From NCBI GenBank assembly GCA_017849585.1, contig JAFIGT010000027.1:26699-90698 (forward strand): a DNA stretch of 64,000 nt. Reading direction: 5' to 3'. Positions 62,671-64,000 of the stretch are shown here, piece by piece. A program made the translations under genes and the position numbers. Within the stretch, counting starts at the first letter, position 1; each line of letters starts with the position of its first letter. Below the pieces are notes generated by a model. The model was given only the letters and a program-made list of their open reading frames with translations, was not told the DNA's origin and ran no database searches. Source of the stretch: Verrucomicrobium sp. GTDB taxonomy: Bacteria > Verrucomicrobiota > Verrucomicrobiia > Methylacidiphilales > UBA1321.

Positions 62671-63383
62671 GTACACCCGATCTTCCCAGCACTTTAGAAT
62701 TGGCCTCGTTAGCAGTCGCCTTAGGAAAAAACAAAAATAACACCCCTGCACAGGTAGCTGAACAAGCTCTGAAAATTTACAAAGCTGCTCACAAAGTTTT
62801 GGTGCGAGAAAAATCTCCAAAACACAAATGGAGAGGTAAGGATAATTTCCTCGATTATCTGCGGGTTCTTGTAAAAGGATATAGCGCAAAGGTATTGAGA
62901 GAAGCGGCGATTGAGTTCCGATACAATACTTTCAAATCGGCTCATAAAGCTGCTCGCAAATCAGGAAAAATTCCAAAAGATTTGGTTAGTCCCCAGAACC
63001 GCAGGAAAGCCATACGAGAAATAGCGTCATTCGAGAAAGACAAAACTAAATGGCAAACAGGTCTAATTGCTTGGGACTCAGAATTTGTTGAGTACTGCAA
63101 AAAAAACGATATCCACTTAATTGCTCAAAAAAGAGCAAATGAACGATTAGCCAAATCAAAGGGCGGGAGGAAAGGTTCTCAATCGAAGGCACGTACTCGT
63201 TGGATCAAAGCAATCCAGTCCAAGAAACCGCCCCAAGATCAAACTTCTCAAAAAGTTCTGGCAACTCTAAAGAACGCGCCTACAGCGAGAGATGCCCAAG
63301 CCCTCCTTAACCAAATGGGGCATAAGATAGATTTAAAAATTGTCGAAGAACTTCGCGGCCTACTGACTCAAAAGATCGAATAA
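62667..63383 (+). CDS. Hypothetical basic protein coupled to the integrase
   Basis: Protein of 238 residues, started by an ATGA overlap with the integrase stop. It is very rich in Lys and Arg, mostly helical, and has no recognised family. A central basic patch (RANERLAKSKGGRKGSQSKAR, key part KSKGGRKGSQSKARTRW) suggests nucleic-acid binding. Coupling to the integrase suggests a role in recombination, regulation or maintenance of the element. More AT-rich than the integrase gene, so perhaps of different origin. Confidence 0.6.
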   Translation: MSTPDLPSTLELASLAVALGKNKNNTPAQVAEQALKIYKAAHKVLVREKSPKHKWRGKDNFLDYLRVLVKGYSAKVLREAAIEFRYNTFKSAHKAARKSGKIPKDLVSPQNRRKAIREIASFEKDKTKWQTGLIAWDSEFVEYCKKNDIHLIAQKRANERLAKSKGGRKGSQSKARTRWIKAIQSKKPPQDQTSQKVLATLKNAPTARDAQALLNQMGHKIDLKIVEELRGLLTQKIE

Positions 63384-63406
63384 AAAAAGCTTGCAAGCAC
63401 TTTTTT
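63383..63406 (+). terminator. Probable intrinsic terminator
   Basis: An A run, the palindrome GCTTGCAAGC and a run of six T follow the stop of the integrase-coupled gene. The stem is short but the T run is good, so termination here is plausible. Confidence 0.5.
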
Positions 63407-63546
63407 ACGGCGAAATTTGAATAAGCGTACGGTATCCGTCTTCCTGTTTAAAATAAGCATATTACTTTTCTTATAAGATTGATTTTCAGCAAATAATTCA
63501 AGAAAAGCTTGGTGCTAATCTAATTAAGTTTGATTTCCGTTATTGG

Positions 63547-63588
63547 TCAGCATGCTACTGCTGTTTGCTGATATTTTCAGCATGTTAC
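63547..63588 (+). repeat. Direct repeats TCAGCATGYTAC upstream of excisionase-like gene
   Basis: Two 12-base copies with one difference lie at 63547-63558 and 63577-63588, exactly 30 bases apart (about three helical turns). The second overlaps the likely start of the excisionase-like gene. They may be Xis or repressor binding sites. Confidence 0.45.
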
Positions 63589-63812
63589 GAAACGAGAAGT
63601 TCCAAAACAGGGCTGAAGCCAATTCAGCCATAACCAAGAGTCTTGAACCACGCTGGCTACGCCCAGCAGCAGCCGCCAAATATGCCGGGATGAGTCGCCC
63701 CCGGCTTTATCAGCTCTTACAGGATGGCTCGCTTCCTTCCTGTAAGCTTGGCGGTTTGCGCCTCATTGACCGCCAGAAACTCGATGCCTTGCTTGAGGGA
63801 GGTGCGAAGTGA
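63582..63812 (+). CDS. Excisionase-like helix-turn-helix protein
   Basis: Protein of 76 residues from ATG 63582. Residues about 26-70 form an HTH_17/excisionase domain: WLRPAAAAKYAGMSRPRLYQLLQDG, then the wing LPSCKLGGLRLIDRQKLDALL. Such proteins steer integrase toward excision or act as regulators. The start is uncertain; TTG 63543 and ATG 63552 are in frame upstream but lie over the direct repeats. It is well placed to be the directionality factor of the second element. Confidence 0.75.
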   Translation: MLRNEKFQNRAEANSAITKSLEPRWLRPAAAAKYAGMSRPRLYQLLQDGSLPSCKLGGLRLIDRQKLDALLEGGAK

Positions 63813-63860
63813 AGCCTCACAACTCAGACTCCAGCCCACTAAATGGTGCGCTCCACATGG

Positions 63861-64000
63861 TGACCTGCTCCCGTAGAACTGGACCAGGTGAGAGTTAGGA
63901 ATTGGCAGGGGTGAGGAGGGTTCGTAGAAAGGCCAAACGAACCATGAACAGCAAAGGAAAGCGATACAACCAGGAGCAGATAGTCTACCTGCTGAGGCAG
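63861..64000 (+). mobile_element. IS3-family insertion sequence, left end
   Basis: TGACCTGCTCCC at 63861 fits the 5' end type of IS3-family elements, and a transposase orfA start follows at 63944. Only the first 140 bases are in the window. Confidence 0.6.
63944..64000 (+). CDS. IS3-family transposase OrfA, 3' end cut by window
   Basis: The first 19 codons read MNSKGKRYNQEQIVYLLRQ, which matches the usual start of IS3 OrfA proteins: a basic lead, then a F/Y-x-x-E-Q-I helix of the helix-turn-helix. OrfA binds the element ends and, fused to OrfB by frameshifting, forms the transposase. The rest lies outside. Confidence 0.7.
   Translation, partial: MNSKGKRYNQEQIVYLLRQ

Larger units (their letters stand above)
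61399..64000. mobile_element. Second integrative element, left end only
   Basis: It begins at the tRNA 3' fragment and carries a tyrosine integrase, a coupled hypothetical gene and an excisionase-like gene. It is then entered by an IS3-type element and runs past the window edge. The direction follows from the tRNA fragment: its missing 5' part must lie to the right. Confidence 0.65.

Noticed and set aside
1..64000. CRISPR arrays, rRNA genes, complete tRNA genes
   Set aside because: I looked for regularly spaced repeats and for tRNA T-arm signatures on both strands; only the tRNA fragment at 61399-61423 was found.

Overview
The window looks like chromosomal DNA of a Verrucomicrobium, probably near Chthoniobacterales (Spartobacteria). 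Three things point there: a complete four-gene Verru_Chthon pseudopilin cassette (8988-14444, minus strand), a PEP-CTERM protein with an autotransporter-type beta repeat (51430-53118), and several secreted polysaccharide-degrading proteins. Placement rests on protein families only; there is no rRNA in the window.

Layout. (1) 1-6633 is a tightly overlapping efflux operon: outer-membrane factor, MacB-type ATPase, adaptor, MacB-type permease and two further adaptors. (2) 6640-8981 is a LysR regulator divergent from a pirin and an FMN azoreductase. (3) 8988-14444 is the Verru_Chthon A/C/B/D cassette, each gene overlapping the next by ATGA. (4) 14656-19376 holds a Gfo/Idh/MocA oxidoreductase and a large secreted beta-helix protein with three carbohydrate-binding-like modules. 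(5) 19580 to about 49.7 kb reads as an integrated, mobilizable element. It carries a tyrosine integrase, a DNA methyltransferase/DUF262/HEPN module (20971-24109), a traK/traL/traM-like minus-strand operon facing a TrwC-like MobF relaxase across an oriT-like region (26939-27407), plasmid-type DNA-binding genes, an envelope block (ABCG-type transporter, TPR-like secreted protein, two alpha/beta hydrolases, O-antigen-ligase-like protein; 32599-40351), and an AT-rich cluster (40627-48135). That cluster has a radical SAM enzyme, an intact and a degenerate methyltransferase, a Tat-type secreted protein, a PH-like membrane protein and a small protein ending in an Asn/Val-rich tail. It closes with an IS66 remnant and a frameshifted gene. 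(6) 49786-61151 returns to G+C-richer host-like genes: a GntR/LacI-type regulator, PEP-CTERM protein, pseudopilin, lectin-like protein, GH5 glycosidase, a probable (alpha/alpha)6-barrel protein and a hybrid histidine kinase. (7) 61399-64000 starts a second element: a 3-prime tRNA fragment (att site), a second tyrosine integrase, an excisionase-like gene and the left end of an IS3-type element cut by the window edge.

The most novel material is the AT-rich 40.6-48.1 kb cluster, which I read as a putative modified-peptide (RiPP) locus, and the methyltransferase/DUF262/HEPN module, which I read as a putative defence system. The mobilization module carries two arrays of 10-bp-phased short repeats next to genes for likely DNA-binding proteins.
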